From Fen-1308 sp035319125 (GTDB taxonomy: Bacteria > Nitrospirota > Thermodesulfovibrionia > Thermodesulfovibrionales > Dissulfurispiraceae), in assembly GCA_035319125.1 (NCBI GenBank), contig DATHDG010000044.1, forward strand, positions 1-64,000: a DNA stretch of 64,000 nt. The letters are read 5' to 3'. The notes beneath the pieces are model-generated. The model saw nothing but the letters and a program-made list of their open reading frames with translations, ran no database searches and was not told the DNA's origin. The translations under genes and the position numbers were made by a program. Positions 1 through 9,063 of the stretch are shown here, in pieces (the first letter of the stretch is position 1; every line of letters begins with the position of its first letter).

Positions 1-204
1 TACGAGATATTCAGAAAGCTCAGGAAGATGAATCTGCCGAGCGGCAAGATGGCGGTAATCACGGCAAATTCGGTTGTTGCCGAGCTGCTGTCCGATGAGG
101 AAAGATACGGGATTGAGGAGCTTGAGTCAAACTTTAATATCAAGCTCATCGTCAAGGAGGATTTCAAACTCCACCAGGAGCACTTCGAGATTACGGTGCT
201 ATAA
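1..204 (+). CDS. Ribonuclease E/G family protein, C-terminal end (partial)
   Basis: The open frame enters from the left edge and stops at TAA 202-204, giving the last 67 residues. They read as the end of an RNase E/G catalytic chain: a stretch around 'MAVITANSVVAELL', then 'EERYGIEELES', then a strand-like 'IKLIVKEDF' followed by 'HQEHFEITVL'. This is the typical ending of RNase G (short form) rather than RNase E, which continues into a long scaffold. The family processes rRNA and decays mRNA in the cytoplasm. The domain with catalytic residues lies outside the window, so the assignment rests on the tail only. Confidence 0.7.
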   Translation, partial: YEIFRKLRKMNLPSGKMAVITANSVVAELLSDEERYGIEELESNFNIKLIVKEDFKLHQEHFEITVL

Positions 205-429
205 GAAATAGGGGTATCAGAGCGGTAAAATTGGAAAGGTCCCGACAGTCCGGATTTCTGTGCGATGTCTGGGTTCTCAGGGCCGCGCAAGCGGGCAGGG
301 CAAATATACTACTGCGATTGAACATTCTTTTCTGTTCGAATCTGACATCTTATGCACAAGCGCTAATTCATCGCACTGAAATCTGGACTGGCGGGACAGT
401 CATACAAAGCTGCTTTGCGACAATCGAAT

Positions 430-1221
430 ATGAACGAGAAATACGATACACTTCTTGACATTCTGCGCGGTATGAATTCCGTAGTCCTGGCCTTCTCAGG
501 TGGGGTGGACAGCACATTTCTTCTCAGGGCCATAAAGGATTCAGGGATAAGAGCAATGGCGGTCATCGCGTCATCGGCAACAATGCCCGAAAGTGAGTTC
601 AAGAATGCAGTACAGATGGCAGCACTGATCTGCATGCCTTATCGCGTGATCACCACCGCAGAACTAGAAAATCCGGATTTCATCCGTAACCCGGCTAACC
701 GATGCTTCTATTGCAAAGATGAACTGTTCATTAAACTTTTCAGGATCGCTGATGCTGAAGGATATGAAAATGTGGCAGACGGCAGCAATATAGACGATCT
801 AAAAGACAAGAGACCTGGAAGAGAAGCGGCATTGCGGCATGGCGTGCGGAGCCCTCTTATTGAAGCAGGCATAGGGAAAGCCGAAATCAGAGAACTTTCG
901 CGAGTTCTTGGCCTGCCTACCTGGTCGAAGCCGTCAGCGCCTTGTCTGGCAACCAGATTCCCATACGGCATGAAAATAACCAGAGAAGGACTCAGGATGG
1001 TTGAAGAATCTGAAGAGTTTCTCAGGTCTTTGGGCTTCTCAGAACTGCGCGTGCGGAACTATCATGCCGGTCTTGCCAGCATTGAGGTCCGCCTTGAAGA
1101 TATTGGATCCTTGTTCCTTCCGGATAAGAGGCAAAAAATAGTGAACTACTTCAGGGCGCTTGGGTTCCGGCATATCACCGTCGACATCGAAGGCTTCAGG
1201 AGCGGTAACCTAAATGAATAG
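430..1221 (+). CDS. larE: LarE-type ATP-dependent sulfur transferase
   Basis: The protein has an N-terminal PP-loop ATPase signature (VLAFSGGVDST) that adenylates the substrate, as in the LarE family. LarE donates sulfur to the pyridinium dithiocarboxylate precursor of the nickel-pincer cofactor of lactate racemase. A CFYC pair follows 'NPANR', and a third cysteine lies in 'SAPCLATRFPYG'. Three cysteines suggest the cluster-binding LarE type rather than the self-sacrificing single-cysteine type; that is inference. A TTG at 415 is possible, but ATG 430 gives the usual N-terminus; neither has a strong ribosome site. The stop overlaps the next start by 8 bases, so the genes are probably cotranscribed. 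No larB, larC or larA is present here. Confidence 0.85.
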   Translation: MNEKYDTLLDILRGMNSVVLAFSGGVDSTFLLRAIKDSGIRAMAVIASSATMPESEFKNAVQMAALICMPYRVITTAELENPDFIRNPANRCFYCKDELFIKLFRIADAEGYENVADGSNIDDLKDKRPGREAALRHGVRSPLIEAGIGKAEIRELSRVLGLPTWSKPSAPCLATRFPYGMKITREGLRMVEESEEFLRSLGFSELRVRNYHAGLASIEVRLEDIGSLFLPDKRQKIVNYFRALGFRHITVDIEGFRSGNLNE

Positions 1222-2410
1222 CGCCGTTGCATCCAAGCTATCTCTCTGCGTCAAATGTGGCAGCTGTAAGACGCAATGTCCGACAGGCATTGAATTCGCC
1301 AACGAGGGTATGAGTGCGCGCGGAAGAATCGCGCTGCTAAAGAAACTCGCCTCTGGAGAGCTCGAACCCTCCGATGCACTTGACGATCGTATCTTCAGCT
1401 GTTTACTTTGCGGCGCATGCAATTCCTTATGCCCCCTCGGCATTCCCATTACCGAAGCAATATACGACGGCAGGAGGAAACTGAGCAGAAGGAAGAAACA
1501 CTGGATGTTCAAATTCGCAATGAAATATGCCTTTAGCAATACCTCCAGAGCGTTCAATATCCTGCAAACATTAGAAAATATCGGTATGACACGACACCTA
1601 AACCGTCTTAAACCGTTCAATGCACTGAAGGAGCTTTGCGGAGATATTCCGAAGGACCGTCTGAGAAGCGGCCCTACCGTTTTCAGGGTTTCAAATCCGA
1701 TAGGCAGAATTGCGCTGTTTGCCGGATGCACGGTTGATTTCCTCTATCCGTCTATGGGCAATGCACTTATCCAGTCATTGAATGCTCTTCAATATGAAGT
1801 CGTACTTCCGAAGGGCGAAGTTTGCTGCGGAGCTCCGCTGTTAAGCTTGGGACTGAAAGACAAAACCGCCGCTCTTGCGGAAAAAAACCTGAACGCATTC
1901 AAAAGACTCAAAGCAGAGGCTGTCATAAGCTTATGTCCCACCTGCACGCACTTTATCAGCCATGAATACAGGGAACTAGTCGGCGAAGGTATAGACAATG
2001 CGGTTGACATTTCACGTTTCCTTTGCGACAACCCTGCAGCAGCATTGCAGGCGGGGCAGCATGGAGGCGGACACAGCGTTATTTATCATGATCCATGCCA
2101 TTCGATTAACTACCTCGGGGTGAAAAATGAGCCGCGAAGTCTTTTGAAAACACTTGGATTCCGCGTTATTGAACCTGCAGAAAAAGGTTGCTGCGGCATG
2201 GGAGGTACTGTTAGACTAATGTACGGAAACGTATCGCAGAGCCTGCTTGAACAGCGAATCCAGGCTTTTGGACTGGGCAATAGCAATACGCCTGAAATGA
2301 TAGTCACTTCCTGTCCCAACTGTATCCTTCAACTCAGCAGCAGGATCAAGGACAGGCCGGTTAAACATATTATCGAAATCATTGCAGCAAGCATGAAAAG
2401 GAGATCATAG
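1214..2410 (+). CDS. GlcF/LutA-like iron-sulfur oxidoreductase subunit with two CCG domains
   Basis: The 398-residue protein starts with two 4Fe-4S ferredoxin motifs (CVKCGSCKTQCP and CLLCGACNSLCP). Two cysteine-rich CCG domains follow, recognisable as CCGAPL with CPTC, and CCGMGG with CPNC. This layout is that of the glycolate oxidase iron-sulfur subunit GlcF, and of related lactate oxidation and heterodisulfide reductase D subunits. Such subunits pass electrons from a flavin 2-hydroxyacid dehydrogenase; no flavin partner is visible in the window. It overlaps larE by 8 bases and the next gene by 1 base. The larE linkage points loosely to lactate metabolism, which is inference. The electron acceptor cannot be told from sequence. 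Confidence 0.82.
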   Translation: MNSAVASKLSLCVKCGSCKTQCPTGIEFANEGMSARGRIALLKKLASGELEPSDALDDRIFSCLLCGACNSLCPLGIPITEAIYDGRRKLSRRKKHWMFKFAMKYAFSNTSRAFNILQTLENIGMTRHLNRLKPFNALKELCGDIPKDRLRSGPTVFRVSNPIGRIALFAGCTVDFLYPSMGNALIQSLNALQYEVVLPKGEVCCGAPLLSLGLKDKTAALAEKNLNAFKRLKAEAVISLCPTCTHFISHEYRELVGEGIDNAVDISRFLCDNPAAALQAGQHGGGHSVIYHDPCHSINYLGVKNEPRSLLKTLGFRVIEPAEKGCCGMGGTVRLMYGNVSQSLLEQRIQAFGLGNSNTPEMIVTSCPNCILQLSSRIKDRPVKHIIEIIAASMKRRS

Positions 2411-3168
2411 TGTCGGACAAGCCAAAGACAAATAAATTCGAGATCCTAACACCCCAGGGATTTGAAGAGACGGGCAAGCCCAAAAAGATGAAGTTCGTAA
2501 AGAAGACCGAATGCGACCGATGCGGCAACTGCTGCTCAGGCAGTACGCCTTCGCTCTATAAAGAAGATTTGGATATGTTTCGCTCAGGTGTTCTTTCTTT
2601 CGATAACACTTTCACTATCAGAGTAGGCGAGATCTTCAGTGTGCCTGGAGATCAGGAGACTTACAGAGCATTTGTCGAGCTGATCAAGATAAAGCCCAAA
2701 GAAGGCAACGAGGTGTGTACTTTTTATAGCGAAGACAAGGGCTGTGCAATTTATGCCAACAGGCCGTCACAGTGTGCTGATTACGCCTGTTGGGAAATGA
2801 ACGATGCGATGACGGGGCTGGAAGGAAAAGCTCTAAAAAGAAAAGACCTCTTCGGAGACATCGAACTGCTTTCCGATCTCATTGCGCGGCATGAAGAACT
2901 CTGTTCATATGAAAGACTGTCTGACGAGCTCGAAAAAGCTTCCGCCGGGGATGAGGCTGCAGCAGCCGACATTGCCGATATGCTTGACTACGACAGCTTC
3001 GTAAGGGATTATGTAACTGAAAAATTCAACATACCTGCGACCGCTCTTGATCTGATCTTTGGAAAACCCATGGTCGGCCGCATCAAAGAATTCGGGCTGA
3101 GGGTCGAAAAAGAAGGCGATGAATTCGTGCTTCTTCCGCTAAAGAAGGAAGATCGCCCGAATAGCTAG
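2410..3168 (+). CDS. YkgJ-family cysteine cluster protein
   Basis: The start is GTG at 2410, overlapping the TAG of the preceding gene by one base. Near residue 36 there is a CDRCGNCC motif (C-x2-C-x2-CC), followed later by 'CTFY', 'GCAIYANRPSQCADY' and further cysteines. This is the pattern of the YkgJ/UPF0153 zinc- or iron-chelating family, whose biochemical role is not settled. The C-terminal half (about residues 130-250) is acidic, probably helical and without recognised motifs. Position at the end of the larE operon suggests a metal or Fe-S related helper function; that is inference only. Confidence 0.8.
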   Translation: MSDKPKTNKFEILTPQGFEETGKPKKMKFVKKTECDRCGNCCSGSTPSLYKEDLDMFRSGVLSFDNTFTIRVGEIFSVPGDQETYRAFVELIKIKPKEGNEVCTFYSEDKGCAIYANRPSQCADYACWEMNDAMTGLEGKALKRKDLFGDIELLSDLIARHEELCSYERLSDELEKASAGDEAAAADIADMLDYDSFVRDYVTEKFNIPATALDLIFGKPMVGRIKEFGLRVEKEGDEFVLLPLKKEDRPNS

Positions 3169-3311
3169 ACTTTAACGTTGCATAAACAGGAAGCGAGGAA
3201 CGCCTCAAAGTCTTTAAAATGCGATGCTGAGACCATACTCATCAAGAATGCAGGATGTGACCATTTGTGATTTCCTGTTTATTGATGAATTTATGGGTAT
3301 TAAAATCTTCA

Positions 3312-3350
3312 TAGGTATCGCTTTAAAGCCTTTGGTTCATCCCTCCCATC
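3312..3350 (+). repeat. Left arm of inverted repeat flanking the transaldolase gene
   Basis: This 39-base arm is the reverse complement of 4089-4127 with about four mismatches; the core AAAGCCTTTGGTTCATCCC is exact. The two arms enclose the transaldolase gene, with about 55 bases between the left arm and its start codon. A separate 11-base inverted pair (3182-3192 and 3272-3282, ATAAACAGGAA) lies just upstream. No transposase is present. Confidence 0.75.
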
Positions 3351-3405
3351 CTGTTGTTGGAAATATTGTGCAATTATAAGATAAATTGAAATTGTTGGAG
3401 GAGAA

Positions 3406-4056
3406 ATGAAATTCTTTATCGACACAGCAAATATTGAAGAGATCAGAAAAGCCTGGGAGCTTGGTGTTATAGATGGTGTTACTACTAACCCATCACTCAT
3501 CTCCAAAGAAAAGAAAGAGCCGGTCGCTCTTTTCAAGGAGATTTGTTCGATCGTCGACGGGCCGATCAGCGCCGAGGTTATCGGGACCAAGGCCGATGAA
3601 ATGGTCAGAGAGGCTGAAGAGCTCGCGAAGATTCATGAGAACATCGTTGTCAAGATACCGATGATCGAGGACGGGCTGAAGGCGGTCAAAAGGCTGACTG
3701 CTTCCGGAATCAAGACAAATGTAACTCTGATCTTCTCGCCGAGTCAGGCGCTGCTGGCTGCCAAAGCCGGCGCCACATATGTGAGCCCGTTTGTGGGAAG
3801 GCTCGACGACATCAGCCACACGGGAATGGATATTGTGGCCGACATCCAGACCATCTACGAGAACTACATGTTCGACACAGAGATAATCGTTGCCAGCATC
3901 AGAAACCCGCTGCATGTGGTGGAGGCTGCTCGCATCGGGGCGGACATTGCCACGATCCCATACAGCGTGATCGGCCAGCTCATCAAGCACCCGCTGACCG
4001 ATATCGGACTAGAAAAATTTCTGAAGGATTACGAGAAGGTCAAAGCGGCAAAGTAA
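3406..4056 (+). CDS. Transaldolase / fructose-6-phosphate aldolase family protein
   Basis: At 216 residues it has the short length of the TalC/FSA subfamily rather than the longer TalB type. It starts MKFFIDTANIEEI and contains TTNPSL near residue 26. The Schiff-base lysine is in VVKIPM (K83), followed by TNVTLIFS and SPFVGRLDD. The enzyme works in the cytoplasm, either as transaldolase in the non-oxidative pentose phosphate pathway or as an aldolase on fructose 6-phosphate; the sequence does not separate the two. The start is well set by a GGAGGAG ribosome site a few bases upstream. It stands alone, flanked by inverted repeat arms. Confidence 0.92.
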   Translation: MKFFIDTANIEEIRKAWELGVIDGVTTNPSLISKEKKEPVALFKEICSIVDGPISAEVIGTKADEMVREAEELAKIHENIVVKIPMIEDGLKAVKRLTASGIKTNVTLIFSPSQALLAAKAGATYVSPFVGRLDDISHTGMDIVADIQTIYENYMFDTEIIVASIRNPLHVVEAARIGADIATIPYSVIGQLIKHPLTDIGLEKFLKDYEKVKAAK

Positions 4057-4088
4057 TCTATAGTTGCATAGATCTTGGGGAAGGCAAA

Positions 4089-4127
4089 GATGGAAGGGAT
4101 GAACCAAAGGCTTTCAAGAGATACCTT
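4089..4127 (-). repeat. Right arm of inverted repeat flanking the transaldolase gene
   Basis: This is the partner of 3312-3350 in inverted orientation and begins 33 bases after the transaldolase stop. The arms are 35 of 39 identical. The rest of 4057-4290 contains no gene that I can support. Confidence 0.75.
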
Positions 4128-4290
4128 GGCTGATTTTCATATGCAACAAACAGATCAAAAACAGGAATACACTTTTGACCAAGTCTGCAATTGGTGACAT
4201 AATATAGTCTCAGCATCTCATTTGAAAGACGTTGGGACGTTCTTTCAATAGCGACAATACAAAGACAAGGTAAAGACATTTGCAAGTTTC

Positions 4291-4851
4291 ATGAAACAGC
4301 CGTATCTGTTGATTACACCGAGAGATGATACTGTTAAGCCGTCCAATCGCGCAGCCCTATTTGAAACCGACATGAAAAACAATCCTCAGCAAAGCATTTT
4401 GGGAGTCGGTCCATGGCTGGCAATAGTCGGCGTTGTTATGTTGTTGCTGGTATTATGTCTCTACCAAACATTGGGCTTTTCAATACGTGCAGCTGAGAGC
4501 CATGCACAATGGATGCGGGCCGTTGGATTGTGCTGGGGGGCAATCGGCCTCTGGTTCTGGATCGGATCAGTCATACTTGTAGTGCGCGTCCATAGCAATA
4601 GCAAGCTTGTTACAAATGGAGTCTACCGTTACTCGCGAAATCCGATGTATGCTGCTTTCATAGTCTTCTTAATCCCCGCACTTTCTTTTATATCAAACAA
4701 TCTGATGACCTTGTCGGTATCAGTCGTGATGTTCGCGGCATTCAAGATTCTGATCCGGAAAGAGGAAGTTTACCTGCAAACAGAATTCGGAGAGGAATAC
4801 GAACAATATACGAAGCGGGTGGCACAGCTTATTCCTTTTATCAGGATCTGA
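4291..4851 (+). CDS. Isoprenylcysteine carboxyl methyltransferase (ICMT/PEMT) family membrane protein
   Basis: The protein has about four hydrophobic segments. The C-terminal half carries the family signature 'GVYRYSRNPMY' and ends with the conserved 'EFGEEYEQYTKRV' region. These are the SAM-binding elements of the ICMT / phospholipid methyltransferase superfamily of inner-membrane enzymes. The bacterial members have poorly known substrates (lipids or small hydrophobic molecules). The start is uncertain: ATG 4291 is used here, and ATG 4372 (MKNNPQQ) would remove 27 residues and leave a more typical N-terminus. Neither has a convincing ribosome site. Confidence 0.75.
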   Translation: MKQPYLLITPRDDTVKPSNRAALFETDMKNNPQQSILGVGPWLAIVGVVMLLLVLCLYQTLGFSIRAAESHAQWMRAVGLCWGAIGLWFWIGSVILVVRVHSNSKLVTNGVYRYSRNPMYAAFIVFLIPALSFISNNLMTLSVSVVMFAAFKILIRKEEVYLQTEFGEEYEQYTKRVAQLIPFIRI

Positions 4852-4876
4852 GGCCGCAACGCGCAAAATCCAAATC

Positions 4877-4912
4877 GGATTTATTTATCTCGGAATATTT
4901 CTGAGTAAATCC
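4877..4912. terminator. Hairpin between convergent genes
   Basis: GGATTTA at 4877 pairs with TAAATCC ending at 4912, with weaker pairing inside. It lies between two converging genes (ends at 4851 and 4936) and may terminate both. There is no U-tract, so the call is tentative. Confidence 0.3.
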
Positions 4913-4935
4913 TCCATAGAGCTACGCTCTGATCT

Positions 4936-5493
4936 TTATCTGGAATAATACACCGTCAACACTGCCTTCTCGATGGCGTGCTGATTAAGATAAAACCCTA
5001 CCATCGCGCCGGGTGAATTCGCGTCAAGATCCAATTTATCTACATCGAGAGCAAATACCGTGAACTGATACCGGTGCGGCTTGTGCCCAACGGGCGGACA
5101 TGCGCCGCCATATCCCGGCTTGCCGAAATCCGTCCGGCTTTGTACGCTTCCCTGCGGAGCTAGGCCTAACGCAGGCTCGCCGGCATTTTCAGGCAGATTA
5201 TTCACACTGGTCGGTATATTAAAAAGCAGCCAGTGCCACCATCCGCTACCTGTCGGAGCATCAGGATCATAAACTGTTATTGCAAAGCTCTTTGTTCCTT
5301 TCGGAGCATTTTCCCAATACAGTGCCGGTGAGATATTCTTCCCTGTGCATCCGAATCCCGAGAATACCTGATTATTATGCAGCCGTCCGCCCGGTTCAAG
5401 CTGCGGGCTACTCAGTAGAAACTCCCCGGCGGCCGCGCTATGCGCCGATAGAATAATCAAGCCCGCAAGCATAAAAAAAACGGTAATTTTCAT
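4936..5493 (-). CDS. Exported YbhB/YbcL-family (PEBP, Raf kinase inhibitor-like) protein
   Basis: The start is ATG 5493, preceded by a GAGGAGG ribosome site; the frame is open further upstream but that part is not needed. The N-terminus (MKITVFFMLAGLIILSAHSAAAGEF) is a signal peptide with a likely cut after AAA. The mature part has PEBP signatures: 'SPALYWENAPKGTKS', 'DPDAPTGSGWWHW', and the later 'GYGGACPPVGHKPHRY' with the ligand-pocket histidine. The bacterial role is unknown; members bind small anionic or phospholipid-like ligands. At 185 residues it has the usual length. The protein should be periplasmic. Confidence 0.9.
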   Translation of the reverse strand: MKITVFFMLAGLIILSAHSAAAGEFLLSSPQLEPGGRLHNNQVFSGFGCTGKNISPALYWENAPKGTKSFAITVYDPDAPTGSGWWHWLLFNIPTSVNNLPENAGEPALGLAPQGSVQSRTDFGKPGYGGACPPVGHKPHRYQFTVFALDVDKLDLDANSPGAMVGFYLNQHAIEKAVLTVYYSR

Positions 5494-5585
5494 ATTGTCC
5501 TCCTCTTGATGAATCGATTCAGATATGATCGATACTATCATAAGTAATAGCGCAAGACAAGAGCTCAAATCGATTCACTAACAAA

Positions 5586-5619
5586 TTAGATACCCACGGG
5601 CGTACCCGCGGGCATCTAA
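5586..5619 (-). terminator. Terminator-like hairpin after the phosphoesterase gene
   Basis: A 15-base-pair stem (TTAGATACCCACGGG against CCCGCGGGCATCTAA, with two wobble pairs) has a 4-base loop. It begins 22 bases past the stop at 5642 on the minus strand and is followed on that strand by a moderately T-rich stretch. Confidence 0.6.
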
Positions 5620-5641
5620 ATTCCGCCACTTATAAGCAGTA

Positions 5642-7477
5642 TTAGAAATGTCGGAATCCGGCAACAGCAAAATCTCCGGTATAATTGATCACTGCCCATG
5701 CAGTATACGTCTTTGGATCTATACCGTATGTACCAAGTTCATAGCCTTTCTTCCATGGGCCAAAAACGAATTTCTTGGTTCCACCGAAATTCATATCCAC
5801 AGCGTTCACCCAATCACCATTTTCATCTCTTGTTGCAAGTCCCAACATGCCTTGACCGAATTGCATAGGAAGCAATCTGCCGAAATCATAGCTCATTGAC
5901 AAGGTATAAACTCCAGTCTGGTCTGTTCCCAGATCAGCCATGCCCCAGAGTGTCAGGATGTCACTGGCCGGCATGTCGTAGTTCCTTGCTTTATGGTCGT
6001 TTCTGAAATGCAACGGCCACCTGTGGCTGTAACCGAAGTCCATGTCGTTGCCTGCCTCCCCGGCAGTCCATCCAGTGTTGACAGCTTTTACCGTCGCCTT
6101 CCCATAGTTTGTAGTTGCAGTGCTGCTGTTTATTCCATCCAGGATATGCGCCGCAGTTCCCTTAAATTTGTCATGAACTGTAGTGTAAGATCCACCTTGA
6201 TCAATCAGGAATTCCTTACCATTAAGGCTATAGCCTGTTGTTGAGCGTTTGCTAAATGTAAATGTTGGGGTCTCGGTAAAAGACGAAAGGTTGTTCTGGT
6301 CACTCGCGTAATAATCGATAGTCACTCGCGGCCCGTCAACTGTAAATATGTAGTATCCAACACACGCAAGATCCTGCTCAACAGGCATGTCATTTGACGA
6401 TACCGGAAGACCCGGCTTATAGAACTTGTTGCTGTCCGATTGAGTTATAAGCTGATGGATCATGCTATGCCCGTCAGGGCTCGTTACAACCGAATTATAA
6501 TGATGATGGTCATGACCTGAAATCATATATTTGACATTATTTGTCTGCAGCAGAGACAAGAAGATATTAGCCCTCGAGCGCTTCTGTCCAACAGTAAGAC
6601 CAGGGGTGTTGCTGATAATTGTGTCATCAGAAAGCGTGTTTGCAATGCCAGTGACGGGATCAAGCGCATAACCGTCACCCGGATCACCAGCCGCATTGCC
6701 GCCGAACATATTGTCTTTATGATTGCCTCCGAGGATATTCTTGTGAGTAAATGCGAAGGCATGAGTATTAGCCGGTCTATTCGAGAGAGTACTGCTTATC
6801 CAGTCCTGTTGTTCCGGAATTATGTGGCTAGTATAATAATCCGGAGACTTGAACTGGTCCAATATCACAAAGGTGGCATTCTTATAATTGAAAGAGTAAG
6901 AAACGCTGTTATTGGTTGCATTTGCGGTCGGCCACGAGAAATCATGTCCGAGGTAAAATATGTCAGGATTGGTTTTAGCATCAGGCGCATAAGGACCTGC
7001 CAAAACCATAGAATCTGAAATTAAAAGTGTTGTGATGTCACCTGGTGTGTAATTGTTCTCACCTGCTTTTCCAAGGGCAATCTGAGGATATGCATGCCAA
7101 AAATCCTGATCCGATTTCATGTAACCATTTTCATGAGCCGCTTCATGATTACCCCGCATCGGATAAAAGCCTATCCCGGCGTTATAAAGATCCTGTGCAT
7201 ATAACGCACGCACATAGTCGTTAGCCTGGCTGCCTGTGTCAACCATATCACCCATCGCAACAACAAAGTTGACCCCGGCATTTATGAACTGCTTGTTTAC
7301 CTGTTTGATGATGCTAGCGGGAATAGCATTCGGGTTTTGATGATCGGGGTCAGCCGTTACCCACTGGGTGTCAGATATAATACCGAACTTCCAGGCATCC
7401 GCCAGTGCCACTCCGGAACCAAGCAGCACTACAAATAATACCGCTAATAAATTCACTAAAATAGACACTTTTTTCAC
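5642..7477 (-). CDS. Exported calcineurin-like metallophosphoesterase
   Basis: The start is GTG 7477 with an AGGAGGAG ribosome site. A signal peptide covers about residues 1-26, ending in GVALA. The metal-binding motifs of the calcineurin-like fold occur in order: IISDTQW near residue 33, AMGDMVD near 94, MRGNHEA near 132, a histidine in FAFTHKN, and SGHDHHH near 320. This is therefore a periplasmic or secreted phosphoesterase. Residues from about 410 to 611 form a second, glycine- and aromatic-rich region that looks beta-stranded and that I do not recognise. The substrate (nucleotide, phosphodiester or phosphoprotein) cannot be inferred. It stands alone with a strong hairpin downstream. Confidence 0.88.
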   Translation of the reverse strand: MKKVSILVNLLAVLFVVLLGSGVALADAWKFGIISDTQWVTADPDHQNPNAIPASIIKQVNKQFINAGVNFVVAMGDMVDTGSQANDYVRALYAQDLYNAGIGFYPMRGNHEAAHENGYMKSDQDFWHAYPQIALGKAGENNYTPGDITTLLISDSMVLAGPYAPDAKTNPDIFYLGHDFSWPTANATNNSVSYSFNYKNATFVILDQFKSPDYYTSHIIPEQQDWISSTLSNRPANTHAFAFTHKNILGGNHKDNMFGGNAAGDPGDGYALDPVTGIANTLSDDTIISNTPGLTVGQKRSRANIFLSLLQTNNVKYMISGHDHHHYNSVVTSPDGHSMIHQLITQSDSNKFYKPGLPVSSNDMPVEQDLACVGYYIFTVDGPRVTIDYYASDQNNLSSFTETPTFTFSKRSTTGYSLNGKEFLIDQGGSYTTVHDKFKGTAAHILDGINSSTATTNYGKATVKAVNTGWTAGEAGNDMDFGYSHRWPLHFRNDHKARNYDMPASDILTLWGMADLGTDQTGVYTLSMSYDFGRLLPMQFGQGMLGLATRDENGDWVNAVDMNFGGTKKFVFGPWKKGYELGTYGIDPKTYTAWAVINYTGDFAVAGFRHF

Positions 7478-8061
7478 CTGTCTCCTCCTAATTTCTTGGA
7501 ATTTTACATGGCATGATATGGCTTCGAATCACAAAGGATATTGGAAATAAAATGGCCTACGTCACCTCCTTAAAATTCGCAAAATTAATAACCGACGAAT
7601 TCCGCAAAGCAAGTATTTTAAACAGTCCTATTTAATCATTTCGTTCGTTACGGCAATATTAAACTTGTATTAAATTACATTGAAATTTTGGCGCAATGGC
7701 GGCAGGCTGTACTCCAATTTTTCAGCATCTCTGCTTGAATTGCATGGATTATCTGCAACAAGAATTATTTAAATCCTTCCGCTCAGACTATTCCTATGAC
7801 GAAGCACCTGACAGCAGTATCGGTAGAGATTCTTTGCTCGCATTCCTTCAAGAGATATTGATAAAGCACGCACGAAAGACTATTTAGGAATAGTGCGGAA
7901 ATTATCCTGATCAAAAGAGTGCAATAAAGAAGATCTTAGCTGGAAACAAACTGAGCGTAGTGAGGGAGAATCACGGCGCGCAGCACCGGATGGGAACGAA
8001 AAAATCAACCGGAGCGAAGAGATCGGCTGGATTGTCTGGTTGTGCAGTTCATTGCCATTTC
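7478..8061. other. Intergenic stretch, no supported gene
   Basis: About 580 bases lie between two minus-strand genes. A 63-codon open frame at 7696-7887 (+) has no recognisable features or ribosome site, and I do not call it. The half next to the phosphoesterase should hold its promoter. A CTCC-rich run at 7561-7570 matches a ribosome site on the minus strand, but no gene follows it. Confidence 0.5.
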
Positions 8062-9063
8062 TCAGTCCCATTCCTTTCCATAGAGGTTTTGGGCTAATTC
8101 AACAGTCGATACGCCAGGTTTCCAGCCAGGTAAATCTAGAACTCGAAAATAAGTCTTTCCTCTTAACGAACCAGGTGATCGTTTAACGTAATTTGTTGGC
8201 GTAAATGCATCCACTACGTAAAACTTGTGACCTTCTTGAATGTCATAGTAACTTGTTTTTATGATTATTTCTTTAATGCGTTGTTTGATGGCTTCGGGTA
8301 CGCTTACATCGTTTTTAATTTCCAACTTATTGTCAACTAAATCTGCCCATACACAATGCAGAACTTCTCCGATAGCAACAATTGCCTTGTTGCTATAAAG
8401 TCCAATGAATCGAAAATCAGTGTTGTGATTTCGATAGACTGGATCGTAATAGATACCAAATTCGAGATTTTCTTTTATGGATGTACCAGCAGTAACAACA
8501 AGCATATATTCCGACTCGTCCTTGAATAATTCATTCTCCGTACAGAATTCTCTGAATTCGTCAATTATTCCATGAAAATCGACTTCGTATTCAGCGACAT
8601 TTTCTTTAACTAATTCTATTAAACCAGAAAAAGATGCTGAAGCAAATTTGATTTCTGAGTTCATTTCTTTAATACACGCAATTACTTGAGATTTTATTTC
8701 ATTTGAAATTTCTGATTTGGAAAGCGCAAGTAGAATCCGGTTTTTGCCAGGTTGTGCAGAAAGGCTTTTGATATGATGCTTTAATTGTTCAGTTGAAAAA
8801 TTATCGAACAATTTAGTTTCGATGGCTATTTTAAATTCTTCTTGAAATATCGCGCCATCCAAAACACTCTCAGAACCTCGCTCTTGCTGAAAAAAGTTGA
8901 CACCAACATTAAGATTGAGATTGTTCTCCTGGAGCATTGCATTAATGACGCGTTCAAATTTTTTGTTGTTATAACTCTGAAGATGGGAAAGAAAGAGAAG
9001 TGTGTTGTTTGTAACCCAATTTTCTCTTCGAGAGTATTTCTGAAATGTGTGGATTTTTCTTAA
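8062..9063 (-). pseudogene. PD-(D/E)XK nuclease-like protein with disrupted start
   Basis: The first ATG is at 8937 (291 residues), but the same frame stays open to 9063 and clearly codes: it reads RKIHTFQKYSRREN, then WVTNNTLLFLSHL and KKFERVINAML. No ATG, GTG or TTG occurs in that part, and a stop sits at 9064-9066. Adding one T to the TT at 9061-9065 would join it to a TTG at 9071 (MSNLRKIHTF), so a single-base deletion or sequencing error is likely. A motif D(x)11-E-x-K ('VLDGAIFQEEFKIAIETKL', then STEQLKHH) resembles a PD-(D/E)XK nuclease core near the N-terminus. The remainder is unknown. Base composition is clearly more AT-rich than the neighbours, suggesting transfer. Confidence 0.6.

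Noticed and set aside
7696..7887. A 63-codon open frame on the plus strand
   Set aside because: No ribosome site, no recognisable motif, and composition like the surrounding intergenic DNA.
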